From: Hedera helix
Lineage: Eukaryota; Streptophyta; Magnoliopsida; Apiales; Araliaceae
DNA: 64,000 bases
Reading direction: 5' to 3'
Assembly (NCBI GenBank): GCA_947179155.2
Contig: OX359266.1
Coordinates: 42,061,039-42,125,038, forward strand
Shown: positions 39,100-53,000 of the stretch, in pieces
How the letters are laid out: every line of letters begins with the position of its first letter
How positions within the stretch are numbered: position 1 is the stretch's first letter
The notes under the pieces: model-generated
Seen by the model: only the letters and a program-made list of their open reading frames with translations
Told to the model about the DNA's origin: nothing
The model's database searches: none
Made by a program: the position numbers and the translations under genes

Positions 39100-40869
39100 A
39101 GCTTCACTGCAGTTGGAGTTATTTTATGATTTTGTTCTGAACTTTCATCAGTTTAGCTTACTGCTGCAATTATTTATTGAATAATAACAAGTATATTGAA
39201 GAAGATTGCATACTTGTCTTCACTATTCTGTCTTCTTCAAATGACCTGACCAAGCTGTGCTGATTTGTGTTAGCAAGCATTTTGTTAATACATGGTTATC
39301 ATGCACTTGATTATGGAATAATTTCAGATGCCTCGTGCCAACTCGGCATTTCATTATGCATGAGCTTGGTTTGCATATGCAAAAATCCCAATTATTTCAC
39401 TTCAGAATGAAATTGTCATGCGAAAGTCAACTTCTTTTTCAGAGCCGCCATGCACTGCACACGTTCTACAAGTGCCAAGTTTAAACCATTACAGTGGCAT
39501 TTTTCACTGATTTTTTATTTTATTTTTAAATGTACAGGTTTCAAAACTTATATTGAGAAAAATTAATGACAATAATAATATCTATATTTGCCATGCATCC
39601 TTAATATTGGGACAAAAAACTATAATTCCCTTTTGTAAGGTTAAACATAGATTACTAATTCTTCGACTTTATTATAAATATTTTGTTAATATTAAGATTT
39701 GCATAGTTACAAATACTACTATCAATGTTCTTTCTTCTAATATGTAATTTTAACTACTCAAATTTATGGAATTATAATTTTCCTAATGAAAATAACAATT
39801 CCCCAAACTTAACATTGGAAAACTATTGAATTAAGATAAGTTGAAATGTCTCGTGTTCAAAATCTTTTGTCTATTCTCGTATTCAAATTTTTTTGTTTAT
39901 TGTCTAATTTACCATGAAGTCAATTTCATACTAACCGAATCTAATAAATATCATACACATCATTTTATATCTAATCTTTTATCATCAAAATATTATTATT
40001 GTTAATTCAAAGTGGATTGTCAGTTTTTATTTTAATCACTTGAGTTTGTTTTAGGGGTAAAAAAGAAAAGTAAAACGGTTTTGAAAAAATGTAAATATTA
40101 AAAATAACTGTATAACATAGATACATAATTTTATTTACTAAAATTAAATAATTAATGAATTTTGATGTTTAAAAAGTCTCAATATTGACTTTGAATTGTC
40201 AAAATTACTGCTATTTTAGAATAAAAAGAATAATTAATAGTTATTTAACATATATAATAACACAATTTTTTTATTCATTCATTCATAAATAAATAAATAT
40301 CCCATCGGAAAAATAAAGCTCTCACTCAAAAGTAAGATATATACTAGTATTCTAGTATTAAGGAATAGGATGAGTGTGACGAAGAAGATTAAATTTGGTC
40401 CTAACTAAAATTTAGAATACCAGGTGGGTAGAGATTATGCATTTCTCTTTTCTCTCTCTTCTTTCCCCACCTACGGACCTTCTTTTCCTTAATTAACAAA
40501 GAATGGAACTACATACTAGAAAGAGACGTCAAGAGACCATCACTTATGCCCTGTCTCACTAGTCTAAATTTATTGTCTCATCCTTATTAACATGTATTTT
40601 TGTCCGGTGTAACTTATTTAATTTTTAGTATTAATTAATAGAGCAAGTTGACTCTTTCTTATCTTGGAGATTAAATTAGTTTTGATTTAAATTTGTAACT
40701 ATATTTTTTATTTTTGTAATTGTTGTTACTTATCTAGTCTATACATTATTTTCAGAAATTAGTTAAAGGAGGTTAGTATATTTGAATTATACCTTGTAAT
40801 CTATAAATAACTCTATAAATGTATAGTCAGGCGTGACCTTTATTTCCCTCTTCTAATATCTTATTCAAC
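39100..40869. other. Intergenic region between CAP-H and the copia remnant
   Basis: Holds the CAP-H 3' untranslated region and then AT-rich DNA with no supported gene. The part from about 40600 to 40870 is likely the 5' LTR of the copia element: it has a TATA box (CTATAAATAA at 40801) and ends in AACA directly before the primer-binding site. Confidence 0.5.
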
Positions 40870-40870
40870 A

Positions 40871-43590
40871 TGGTATCAGAGCCAATGACAATGGCTATTG
40901 TCATTTTTCTCTAAACCTCTTGCCATAACGTTTTTTTTTTCTTCTCTAAATCTCTACAACTATGACCACAAATTCTTCAAACTCCCACCCTGTAATTCAC
41001 AACACTAATGACCCAAACACCACCTTAATTGCCATAAATGTCTCAACTCAAGCTCCACTCAAACTCACCACTAGTAACTACATCTTCTGAAAACTTCAAT
41101 TACACACCCTCTTTGCTGGATATAAACTTCTAGGATATATAGATGGATCAAAACCTTGTCCGCCAGCCACCGTACCTCAGAATAATACCACTACACCAAA
41201 TCCTGCTCATGACATATGGGTTCGACAAGATCAATTAATTCTATATGCTTTTGTTGGATCCTTTTCCCTTACTATTATTCCATTCATTGCTCGTGCCAAG
41301 ACATCTCAAGAAACATGTACAATTTTGGCGAACATGCATGCTAAGCCATCACGAGAACGCATTAAGCAAGCAAAAAAACGTTTTAAAAATCTAACAAAAG
41401 GTTCTCGGAGTATCACAGATTTTCTCCAACTAGTGAAAACTTGAGCTGATGAGCTTGCCATTCTCGGAGCACCAATGGAAGAAGACGATCTAATAGAAAA
41501 AATTCTTGACGATTTTTATGATGATTACAAAGAACTCGTTAGTGCAGTCCAAGCTCGAGACAACTTGATCACCTTTGACGAGCTTCATGAAAAGTTTCTG
41601 AACTTTGAAACAACTCTATCTGAAACAAACCTGAGCCTACTCACTTTTCGGCATCAGCAAATCCTGCAAATCGCACCAACACTAGTTGACGTCCTTCACT
41701 CAACGTGGGTAATAACATCAGTAATTGGCGTCCCTCATCATTCTAAAACACGAATAATAATTTGCGACCTTCACCAATCTCTGGAAGCAATAACACGAGC
41801 TGGCGTCCGTCGTCCAATTATGATAATCTCCCCCCACCCCCGCATTCTCCCATGTCAGCGTCACTTCTGGTCAAAATACTCGATCTCCTCATCCCTATCT
41901 TGGTTATTGTCAAAGTTTTGTGGTTCAGGGACAGACGGCTAGAAAGTGTCCAACTTTTTGTCTTATTCCAGTTCAGTCTTTGACAATCCCAAGTGCTCTA
42001 ATAACTAACTCTCCAGCACCGTCACAGTCTCGGGCACACTTTGCTGGGAATGCCTCTTCCAACACTCCAACATGGCTATTAGATAGCGGTGTTTCTCATC
42101 ATGTCACTGCCGACTTGAGTAACCTATCCCTTCATGCGTCTTACACAGGTTCAGACGACATTATGACCAGCGATGACACAGGTCTTCTTATTACTCACAC
42201 TTGTTCCACTTTTCTTGAAACTCCTATAAATACCTTTAAATTAAATAATGTTCTTCGTGTACCTACCATGAAGAAAAACTTGATCTCTATTTCACAATTT
42301 TGCCTTTCAAATAATGTATCCATTGAATTCTTACCATTTTCATTTCTTGTGAAGGAACTTCACACAGTGGAAATCCTTTTGCAAGGTCAAACGAAGGATG
42401 GGGTGTATAAATGACCATCTTCTTCCTCAATAAATTCTCATTTGTTGGCTTTTTCCTATGTCAAGGCGATTTCTTCTCAATGGCATCATCGATTGGGACA
42501 TCCAGCACCTTCTATTTTACATTACATTATTTCTCATCATAAATTAGATTCTTCGACATTCCTGTCTCCTAATTTTTCATGTAATGCGTGTCAATATAAT
42601 AAAAGTCACAAGTTCTCATTTTCTACACCCTCTCTTATTTCTTCACAACCTCTCCAAATAATTTTCTCTGATGTGTGGACTTCACCTGTGATATCACATG
42701 ATGGTTTTAAATACCATGTCATCTTTGTTGATCACTTCACCTAATACATTTGGTTCTATCCACTTAAACGTAAATCTGAAGTGAAAGATGATTTAATACG
42801 TTTTAAAGTTGTTGTTGAGAAACATCACACTCAAAATCCACACTTTATTCGGATAATAGCGGTGAATATTTAGTTTTAGCCAATTTTCTTGCTATTAACG
42901 ACACTCATCTTACTAGCCCACCACACACCCCTAAGCACAATGGCTACTTTGAAAGAAGACACCGTCACATTGTTGAAACTGGTTTATCCCTACTTTCACA
43001 TGCCTTTAACCATTTGGCCTCAATCTTTTGCTACTATCGTCTACCTAATTAATAGGATGCCAACTCCAACACTAAATCTTTTCTTTCCTTTTGATTTTTT
43101 TAGCACACCTCCCAACTACTCAAAACTTAGAATCTTTGGTTTTTTATGTTATCCTTGGCTACGTCCTTATTCCTATCACGAACTTGATGCTCGCTCTAAA
43201 CCTTGTGTTTTTTTAGGTTATTCTCTTACTCAAAGTGCATACTTGTGTTTTGATCCCTCCACCTCCAAAACATATATCTCTAGGCATGTTCAGTTTGTTG
43301 AGTCAGTAATTTCTTTTCACACACTTTCAACTTAATCTCCTCGTCCACAACCTGACGCTATATCTACCTGAGTCCCGCCGCCTTCACTATTTCATTGCCA
43401 ACGTCTTTGCCAATAGACCCCACTCCATCTAACGTTCAACCGTTCCAGCCCCAAGCGCAGTACCATTACCATCTATCGACCCATCATTCTCAGCCACCAA
43501 CACTCAACCTCAGCCATCTAATTCGCCCATCACCGTACCTTGCTCAGACCAACCATCCACCTCCAATTCCTCTACCTTCTAAAATTTAGG
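40871..43590 (+). mobile_element. Decayed, truncated Ty1/copia retrotransposon
   Basis: The primer-binding site TGGTATCAGAGCC at 40871-40883 matches the initiator-Met tRNA type used by plant copia elements. Downstream come a gag region with UBN2-type similarity from about 40962, broken by in-frame stops near 41088 and 41442; an aspartic protease with WLLDSGVSHH near 42072; a GAG-pre-integrase region with WHHRLGHP and the Cys pair of the zinc motif near 42480-42600; and integrase pieces to about 43335 with a stop near 42742 and frameshifts. A Pro-rich segment ends near 43590. Reverse transcriptase, RNase H and the 3' LTR are absent. It is an old, non-functional copy. Confidence 0.88.
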
Positions 43591-46090
43591 ATCAAACTTG
43601 ACTTTTTGAAGATAATTTTAGATATTTTTAAATTTAAAATTGATAACTCATTTAGTTTCAAGCAATACAATTATCAAAATTCTCTAATTAATTACAAAAT
43701 TTATTAATCTTAAAAGTTAAATAAATGACATCAATTAAACATTTAGAAATAATTTATCCATTTCATATTATTTAATCTTTGCTGACTTTTTAAAGTCAAC
43801 TTAAAAGATTTTTAAACTCAAAATTAACATACATTCTTTTATGGGAATTGATATTTCTGTAAATAAAATTTGATATTTTCTAAGTTTCCTCTCACATAAG
43901 TATAAAGCCTATTTACTATTACTGTGAAAGGGATCTTATAGAACTATCATTTTTGCTTGTAAAAATATTAATTTTTTTTAAATTTTAATCAATACAATGA
44001 TGAATATTATAAATTATGGAAAAAATATTACTTATTATAAAATTTATTATATCATATTTTTTTAATAGATATCTCAATTTTAAATTTAAAAATATCTCAA
44101 ATTAATTTTAAAAAATTAATAATAGTCTTATAATTTGAAAAAAGAGAGAGTATTTTAAATAAAATCTAAAAAATTGATATTAATTTGATATTTCGAGATG
44201 GAGGGAGAGAGTATATATGTGTTTTCTCGTCCGGCCTATATAATCGTATGATTTGTCCCTCCGTCTCCTCGGTCCTATCCCATGGATGGAAGACGAGCAA
44301 TTACCCTGGTTCATGAAAGCTGTGTAGGTTTTCCTCGAAGGACCTCCACTATATCACGTTACATGTGGTGCATCCACGGTACCAAACTTTGATGATTCAC
44401 CTCTTACGGGTCTGATTAAACTCTTTCTTAAAGTCTTTCGTTCTTAACCAATTCACTGTCAAAATTATCCACTTAGTACAACTTCTCAATTGGGCCACGC
44501 CATTTTTTAACTAGTAGCCAACTTTTCAGAATGTATTTAACCGCAATGCCGCATTGACCAGAAGAATAAATAGTGGCATACTTATCCCTTTATCATCGTA
44601 GCAGACACACATTAATAAAATGTAATAAATTAGACGGTAACATATTTCGAGGTCAAAGAGATACCTCTAACTTAGTTTTGACCGAATATTAAATATGTAA
44701 ATGAATTAAGTCAAAGTTAAATATTAAATTATTTAAATTTAATTTATAAAATTTATCGAATATAAAATAAAATTTAATTAATATTCGTTCAGCTATCGAA
44801 TCAGACACGATTTTAAATCGAATCAAGACTTTAGAATGCATATTTTGAAATATGCATTCTTTGTTATTCTTACTATATATATTTTTAGAATTAAAGTTTT
44901 ATTTAATATTAGTGTATATATAATCAGTGTTTAGGAAAGAATTGTGACACATATTAATAAAATACTTATATAATTAGTTTTACTATTATATATTATACTT
45001 GTTTTAATCCTACATATTTTAAAATATTTATATGTATTTTTATTATTCATTTTCATTTTTATTATATTTTGCAAGTCTCTGGAAGGATAGAGAATTAGTC
45101 TAATTTTTAGTACTCTGGTGGGTAAGAGGTAGAGTTATCAATAATTGGGAAACCAGACCCGCCGCCTGTGACCAATCCAATCCCACTACGAATTTGCCAT
45201 CCTTAACGTAGTCGTATTGTCGTGCGTTAAAACTTGAAGGTGCAGATAAGAGTTTAAGAGTTTGTTTGATAACTCTGACCAGCCATGCACGTAATAGGGG
45301 TATTACTTTTTGGGTCAGCCAAACGGGTCTAATTTTGTTTTATCAAACGGCATGAATCGGAGCAAAAGTAGCTTTTTAGGCAAGTGAAGTAGTAGTCTTC
45401 CTTACTTTTTCGATCAGGCGATTTGCTTAATGAGTTGATTTACTGAAGTATCCTTAATTGTAGATAATCCTATATCATCATTAATTTTTAATGGTCACTT
45501 TTCAAGATATTTTAAAACTTTAATTTTATATACGATTCATTTAAAATTATTAAAAAAATTAAAATTTTAATCTTTTTTTTATCTAATACTAATTAAAATT
45601 ATATAAATCTATACCATTTTAGAGTTTGAAAACTTCTAAAACGGATTTTTTTTAAAATTAGTTATAAACTTTTATTTTGTACGGAGAGAGTATTATTATG
45701 TTTGATATTGATGTACTTTAGTCAAATATATTATCATATTAAAAACAATATTTTAGATAACTAAAATTAAACTTTTTACTCCATAAAAGTCTTCTATTAA
45801 TTTTTTTTGGTCAAATTAATTATTTTTAAATTAATAGATTTTATTATCCTTTTAAATATGTATAAAAATATTATAAATATCATAAATTATATACGATTTA
45901 TGTTAGTGTTAATCTCAATATTTATCTTTTTAAAGATCTAAATATATATATTAATTATTAATTTTAAAGACGACTAATTTGATTACAAAAGTTAATATAA
46001 AATTTTATTCTGAAACAGAAAAAATATGAAGAGCCTTTTAATATTATTTTGATAAAATAAAATACTCGTACATACACACATGTGTATGCG
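43591..46090. other. AT-rich intergenic region
   Basis: No gene is supported. Two islands with more balanced composition, about 44220-44600 and 45110-45440, interrupt the AT-rich DNA, but neither holds a long frame or motif I recognise. Confidence 0.45.
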
Positions 46091-46098
46091 CTTGAGCG

Positions 46099-46652
46099 CA
46101 GTGACGAAGTCAGACTTTCAATTCAGTGGGGTCAAAAAATTTGTGTGGTTATAAATAATTTTATGGGGGTTCGGGGGCAGCGGGCCCGAGCCAATTTTTT
46201 TGAATAATTTTATACTTTCAAGTTATATATATATATATAACATATATTTGATTATAATGATAATATAATAATTGTTAACTCTATATATATTTATATGCAT
46301 GTATATATATATTCTATTGACTGCTAATAGATTTTTCTATAGACAAACTGTTTATAAATAATTAATTCATTTACAAAATAATATAAAATTAATTATTAAT
46401 TAGTTTAAAAAGATTATATGAATATACATATATGATATATAGATGAGGTAAGAATGATATGAGACTGAGATTTAAGTGAGAAAATTATAAAATTTTAATT
46501 TGACCGCATATATTAGAAATTTTACAAAATTTCAGTGGGGTTAATTTGTATATAATATTTAAAAATTTTAAATTTTGCTATACATTATAAAAAAAATAAA
46601 AAATTCAATGGGATCAATTGACCCCACAAGCTCTAACGTGGCTTTGCCATTG
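46099..46652. mobile_element. Complete small hAT-like element
   Basis: A 554-bp insertion flanked by the exact 8-bp direct repeat CTTGAGCG (46091-46098 and 46653-46660). Imperfect inverted ends read CAGTGACGAAGTCA and CAATGGCAAAGCCA, the CAGTGGCGGAGCCA-like terminus widespread in plant hAT elements. Both ends also carry GTGGGGTCAA/TTGACCCCAC inside the terminus. The AT-rich core codes for nothing. Confidence 0.88.
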
Positions 46653-47538
46653 CTTGAGCGCACGTGCATGTGTACTTGCATGTGCATGTAAGTATCAAAT
46701 AAATTTGTTCAAAATACTTTAGAGGTAAAATGAAAAAAATAAAAGCACATTGTAAGCAGATAATTATCAAATACATACGTTTGTTTATTTGGTATTTTAT
46801 TTTCATTCAGAGTCTTTGCTTTATTCAATCATTTATGCATTTTTAATTATTCGGTCCATTTCTTTTAATTTATCAAATACCCCGAAGTAGTATACAATTA
46901 AGTGTTAATGTTATTTGAGCAACACTCACCGTGTTGGCCTTTATAAGTAGTATAAAATTTATCAAGTAGTGTATTACTTTGTGACTATAAGTATAACTAA
47001 CAAATGGTTGTCATGACACTTACAGTTAAATTAAATTTGATATGATCCCTGTCATGATAGATTAAAAATTCAATTAAAATCATGCCATGTAATGTAACTA
47101 TGTTAATGCTTTATAAAATGAAGTATTACTTTGTAACTGTTACTGACAAACGTTAATGGTTGTCATGAGAGGACGAAATTTCAATTTAATATGATCATTA
47201 GTCATGTTAAATTAGATTAAATTGTATGAAAATTATTTAAAGTAAAATTGTATGGTTGTGTATATAATTATCACACTTTGGATATATGGTATTAGAAAGA
47301 AGTAACAAAGGGTTACTAAACTTATGTTGTTGTCCATTGTGTTATTACGTTAGCGCAAATAACAGATTCATTTTATGATTTACAATATAAGAAAAAAATA
47401 TATAAAATTATAAAATGTTAACAATTAAGTTATTTTTTCCTCCTTATATATTAGAAAAATTAATTGTGTTTGTATAACTTAACTACAAATTTATATGTGA
47501 AATAGAATGGTGATTTATATCAAAAAATAAAATTAAAT

Positions 47539-48190
47539 AGAATAATGATAATTAACTTTTGAAGTATGTAAAAATTGTTAGAGTATATGTATATGTTGTC
47601 CCAGCTCTCACATAAAATATTTGCGCGAAATTAACACATGATATCGTTATCAATTAATTTTGAGATAGAGAATTTAATGGATTTAATTTATATATATTAA
47701 ATTTGGGTCTATTCATAAACCCAACATCATATCAGAGCTAGCAGAATTATCTTTAGACTACCTAGCTAAACAATGTTCTTGTATTCCATTTTTACCCCAC
47801 TTGCTGTCCACATGTTAACAACAAATTTAGAATAATGATAATTAACTTTTGAAGTGTATAAAAATTGTTAGTATATATATATGTTGTCCCAACTCTCACG
47901 TAAAATACTTGGGCGAATTTACTCATAATATCATTATCAATTGATTTTGAGTCAGAAAGTTTGATCAATGTCTATATATATTAAATTTGGGTCTATTCTT
48001 AAACCTAATATCATATCAGAGCTAGCATAACTATCTTTAAACTATCTAAACAATGTTTTTGTATTCTATTTTTATCTAACTTACGGTCTACGTCTTATAG
48101 ATCAAAGTTATTTATAAATTAATTAATTTTAAATTAGAGAAGTCGATGTTTATATATATTAAATTTGGACTCATTCATAAATCTAACAAC
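47539..48190 (+). mobile_element. Likely TRIM retroelement array with 290-bp period
   Basis: AGAATAATGATAATTAACTT recurs at 47539 and 47829. Inside each unit is a short block, 47594-47726 and 47882-48010, that starts TGTTGTCCCA; the first ends AACCCAACA. Each is followed at once by TCATATCAGAGCTAGC, close to the initiator-Met tRNA binding site TGGTATCAGAGC. A third, shorter match ends near 48187 with CTAACA. LTR-like ends of about 130 bp followed by such a site and about 155 bp of interior fit a TRIM element in tandem. No coding region is present. A polypurine tract is not obvious. Confidence 0.55.
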
Positions 48191-49530
48191 ATGAATCAGC
48201 ATTTATCCAACAACAAATAAGAAATGTCTACATATTGGACCCATTCGTATATATAACAATGTGAATCAGCATGTAATTATATATCCAACAATAAATTATA
48301 AGAAATGTCAACAAATGTTCCCAGGCCTCCCATAGCAATCAACAGTACTCTTATGGCCGGCAGATTGATATAAAAGAGAACGAAAACTCGGTAGTTACGT
48401 TTATGATATCATAAACTTGTAATAAATTAATTTAAAAGAGACCATGAGTAACTCAAAACAATGTTGTTAATTATACAGTATACATATATAACTATATGTA
48501 TGTATAGCTAATAATTAAATAACCCGTGCGTAAAACATTTCTTTCGACATTTATTTTTATTAGATGCATCGATAGATAAGATTCTTTAAGGGATAACTTT
48601 ACACACATTACAACCAAACACTACATACATCTTAACTATTAAAAAATAGAACTTAACACAAATTTTCATATCAAATTCTATTTTTTAATAATTTAAATCA
48701 TTTTATTGTATTTTATATTATGCTCTGTATTGTGTACTTATATTTATTCTTTTTTAAATATAGATCTTCCCAACTAAAAGTTTATTCTTTTCACTTGTCT
48801 ATCAGTTTGTTCATGATGGAGGGAAGGAGGCTCAGAAATTTACTCCGTGCCACAGATTTTATCAAATATTATACGGCGGCTGTTAACAATTACTATTATT
48901 ATTATTATTATTATTGGTTCGTGTACCTTTTATTATATTAATATCCAGCCATCATACAAAAGAAATGGACACGCCACGTGGCCCATGTGTAAGCAAACGT
49001 GTATGACCAAACCATGCAGAATTTTAAACTCAATTTCTTGTTACACAATGATAGAGATAGGATTGGCCCAACGACTTGAGGTTAAATTGAAGAATAAATA
49101 TAATTACATAATATTTAAATATTAAATTTATTTTACTTATTAAAAAATAAAGTATAATATGAATTTTAATATTATATTTTATTTTTTAGTGATTAAGATA
49201 GATATAATATTTAATTTTGTATTTAAATATTGTGTATGTAGATTTGTCCTAAATAGTATCATGTTTATTATTATTATTGATTTTTGGGAGTCTGTTTATC
49301 ATATTTTCATACTCAAAATTAATATGGTTGGGTTAAATTTTTGAAATAATAAATGTTATAAATAATAATATTTTTTAGATATTTAATAATATTCATTATT
49401 GAATTAGTTAAAATTAAATGAATTCGTGCGAATTTTAAATTTAAAAATATTTAAAATTAATTTTAAAAAGTTAATAATAATTTTATACATATTTTGGAAA
49501 ATATTTAATTTTGGAATTTTAACTGACATA
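48191..49530. other. AT-rich intergenic region upstream of the CYP74 gene
   Basis: No gene is supported. A TTA trinucleotide run lies near 48892-48915. Confidence 0.45.
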
Positions 49531-49945
49531 ATCGAAAAAATTGAACCGGTACCGAACTAAAAATGCCGCTAAAACAAGAATCGGTACCGGTATCGAATTA
49601 CCGGTTTTGGTACTGGTTTGGTACAATTTCGGTTTTTACCAATTGGTAATATATATATATATATATATATAATTAGTATATATTTTTTAATAATTAATAT
49701 AAATTTATTATTATTTTATTTAATTCAGTTTTTTCGGTATACCGGTTTTTATCCAAATTCAAAAATGTCAATACCGTTATCGATACCGAAAAGTCTAAAA
49801 AATCAAAAAAATCAGTACTGAAAAAATTGATACCGAAAAAAACTAATATCGAAAAAATTGATACCGATCGGTTCGGTAAAAAACCAATATTAAGAAAACC
49901 GATACCGATCAGTTCGATAAAAACCCGAAAAAATCGAAATTTGTT
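49530..49945. repeat. CGGTACCG / TTCGGTA-rich repeat near the CYP74 promoter
   Basis: Many copies of ACCGGT, GGTACCG, ATACCGAT and TTCGGTA in both orientations around an AT dinucleotide run at about 49649-49671. The arrangement resembles the subterminal repeats of non-autonomous hAT-type elements. Clear ends and target duplication were not found. It ends about 120 bases before the hydroperoxide lyase start codon. Confidence 0.5.
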
Positions 49946-49994
49946 AACACGATGTTGTTCCTCCTTATATATAATCTAACATCCTAGAGCAGAT

Positions 49995-50004
49995 TATATA
50001 AATA
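49995..50004 (+). promoter_or_regulatory. TATA box of the hydroperoxide lyase gene
   Basis: TATATAAATA lies 63 bases before the start codon, which would place transcription start near 50030 and leave a leader of about 35-40 bases. The leader contains a GAGA run (50030-50040). Position and sequence fit; no experimental support. Confidence 0.6.
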
Positions 50005-50066
50005 AACCAACATTAGGGAGAAACTACAAAGAGAGAGAGACAACACCACTACCAACAATAATCATC

Positions 50067-53000
50067 ATGTCCATAACCCGAGAAACACCTCCACCACCAC
50101 CAACTAATACTACTTCTTATTTACCGGTCCGTACAATTCCTGGCAGCTACGGGTGGCCGTTGGTGGGGTCGATTATGGACCGGTTAGACTACTTCTGGTT
50201 CGAGGGGGCCGATAAATTTTTTAGAAAAAGAATGGAGAAGCACAAGAGCAGCGTATTTAGAACTAATATTCCTCCGTCATTCCCTTTATTTTTGAGGGTT
50301 AATCCGAACGTGATAGCAGTGCTGGACGTGAAGTCTTTCTCTCACCTATTCGACATGGAGCTGGTGGAGAAGAAGAACGTGCTTGCTGGAGAATACATGC
50401 CGAGTATTAGCTTCACCGGCGGCCAACGTGTTTGTATATATCTTGATACTTCTGAGCCTAAACATTCCAAGGTACGTATGTCTCGTCTAAAAGTTGCACA
50501 TACATTTATGACTTTTATACTTTTTAAGAATATATATGATTAAAATATATTTTGTACCCTAATAACACAATTGTTGAAGTTTACATCTCAATTTTTAAAA
50601 GTGTTTAACACCATAAAATATACACTTACGCCAAATAAAATACACACTTAGAGATTTTAATTGGTTAGAAGTGACCGATTATACTTGTAAAACCATTTTT
50701 GAAAGGTAAAAATAGGTATTATATGTTTTAAAAACATTAAATTTTTTTATAATAAACAATATTAAATATCCACCAACTCATGCCGTCGAAAATCACCCCG
50801 GGTGACCAAAATTGTTATTAGAAATGGGGAAATGGGGGATTTGTTGCTGGAACAGCGGTTGATGTGTGGAGGTTTCGGCTTTCGATGTCGGGGCGTTGGA
50901 GTTGGCAATGGCAGTGACGAAAAGAGCTTATTGTGAATTTGTGACCGTGCCAAAGAGTGGGGGCGTCGGAGATTTCAAAGATGAGAATGGATTTTTGGGC
51001 GGCATGGTGGGTGCTGCAATTGGAGCTTCCATGAAGACAAAAAGGAAGTTTTTATACCGCTGCATGTGCTGCGATTCTTCTTTCCATGTTCTTCCAATCG
51101 AGATAGCGAGGGACCTTGTGCCTCAGAAGTGAAAAACTCCTCCATAATCTGCTCCCACTCAAATTAATGAAGATAAACCCCTTAATAATAGGTTAAAGAA
51201 ATCTCTCTCGTCATTCACAAATCTCTTTCTTCTTTACTTCCTTTGGCAAAGTAGAGCGTGGTTAAGTTAGGATTTGAGTTTGGGGTTAGCGTGGTTATTT
51301 GATTTGAGCACGGGTTATCAAACTTGTAATACTAATAATGTAATGTGATATTTCAATGGTACCAACAACAAAAAAGTTTGATTTTTTAAAAAGTTTATAT
51401 AATTAATTTTTTTTTAAATATTGAGTTTCATTTTATTTTAAAAACTATAAGTCTTGTAATTTTTTTGTATTTTGTATTTTGTATTTTTTTATTTAATAAT
51501 TTTTATAATTATATTATTTGAAATTAAAAAAATTAATATCAATTTTAAATTAAGGATACTATACTATATATTTTTGAACGACTTTTAATCATTGAATTCT
51601 CTATTTATTCAAGATTTTAAAATATTACACTCTTTATGTTCTAAAATTAAAGATATATTTTTATTTTAGAGCTATAAAGTGATATAATATTTTTAATTTG
51701 CCATTATTTTTTTTATTATTATTTTCAGTATCAAACCATCATAACTGAATTCTTAGTTAATACTAAGGCTAAATCTGAGAGCATAAAATTATCCTTAAGA
51801 ATTGTCATTTTATAAATATATATCTAATTTTGGAATGAATAGAGTAATGACAACAACAATAATAATAATAATAATTTTCTTATATACTTCTAATCTGTAC
51901 CGTTCATTTTTATTTGTTCTAATTTTGTACTGAATGAATTAGTTTTCATTTTCAACATCCAATACAATAGTAGGAAGTTATCCAATACTTGGGAAAAGAA
52001 ATAGCCGTAAATAAAGAAAGATCTGCATAATCCAACAATCCTTTATTCTTCCTTCACATGCACAAAATCATTGCCATAATTTTGATTCTTTAAATATCAC
52101 TTGTATTCAAAATTATCACCCCACCTTGGCTACGCAATGATAATTTTTCAAACCGCCAATAACACTGGCTTGTAAATGCAATAACAGTTGAAGAACTTTG
52201 TAATGGACATCCTAAAACGAAGCTCCACCATATGGGCTCCCACTCTCACCTCCAACCTCGACACCATGTGGGATTCCATTGAATCCGACATCTCCAAATC
52301 CGGCTCCGCCGCCTATGCCACCCCTTTAAAGAAATTCCTCTTCAGCTTCCTCACTCGGTGCCTAGTCGGAGTTGACCCTTCAAAATCACCCAAAGTGGCC
52401 GAGCAGGGCTACAGTTGGCTCGAAAAGTGGCTCGCCCTTCAGCTCATTCCCACCATCAAAGTCGGCCTTTTGCAGCCCTTCCAAGAGATCTTCCTCCACT
52501 CCTTCGCTTACCCTTCTTTCCTAGTAACTGGTGGCTACAATAAACTCGCCGAGTTTGTGGAGAAAGAAGGTGAAGAAGTTATAAACAGAGGTCAAACCGA
52601 GTTTGGACTCACTAAGATAGAAGCCCTTCACAATCTTATGTTCATACTAGGCTTTAACGCCTTTGGCGGATTCGCGGCGTTTTTTCCTACAATTTTGACT
52701 ATCCTTGGGACTGATAAAACTGGGTTGCAAGAGAAATTGAGGAAAGAAGTGAGAGAAAAATGTGGATCGAGTACCCTGAGTTTTAACTCGGTGAAAGAAT
52801 TGGAACTCGTTCAGTCATTTGTGTACGAAACGCTTCGACTCAATCCCGCTGTTCCGTTACAGTTTGGAAGAGCAAGGAAGGATTTTAAGCTGAGTTCGCA
52901 TGACTCGGTGTTTGAGATAAAGAAAGGCGAGCTTCTTTGTGGGTATCAACCCCTGGTTATGAGAGATGGGAAGGTGTTTGATAATCCGGAAAAGTTTATA

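Noticed and set aside
41475..43335. Series of open frames that look like several genes
   Set aside because: They are broken pieces of one copia polyprotein (gag, protease, integrase) with in-frame stops and missing reverse transcriptase.
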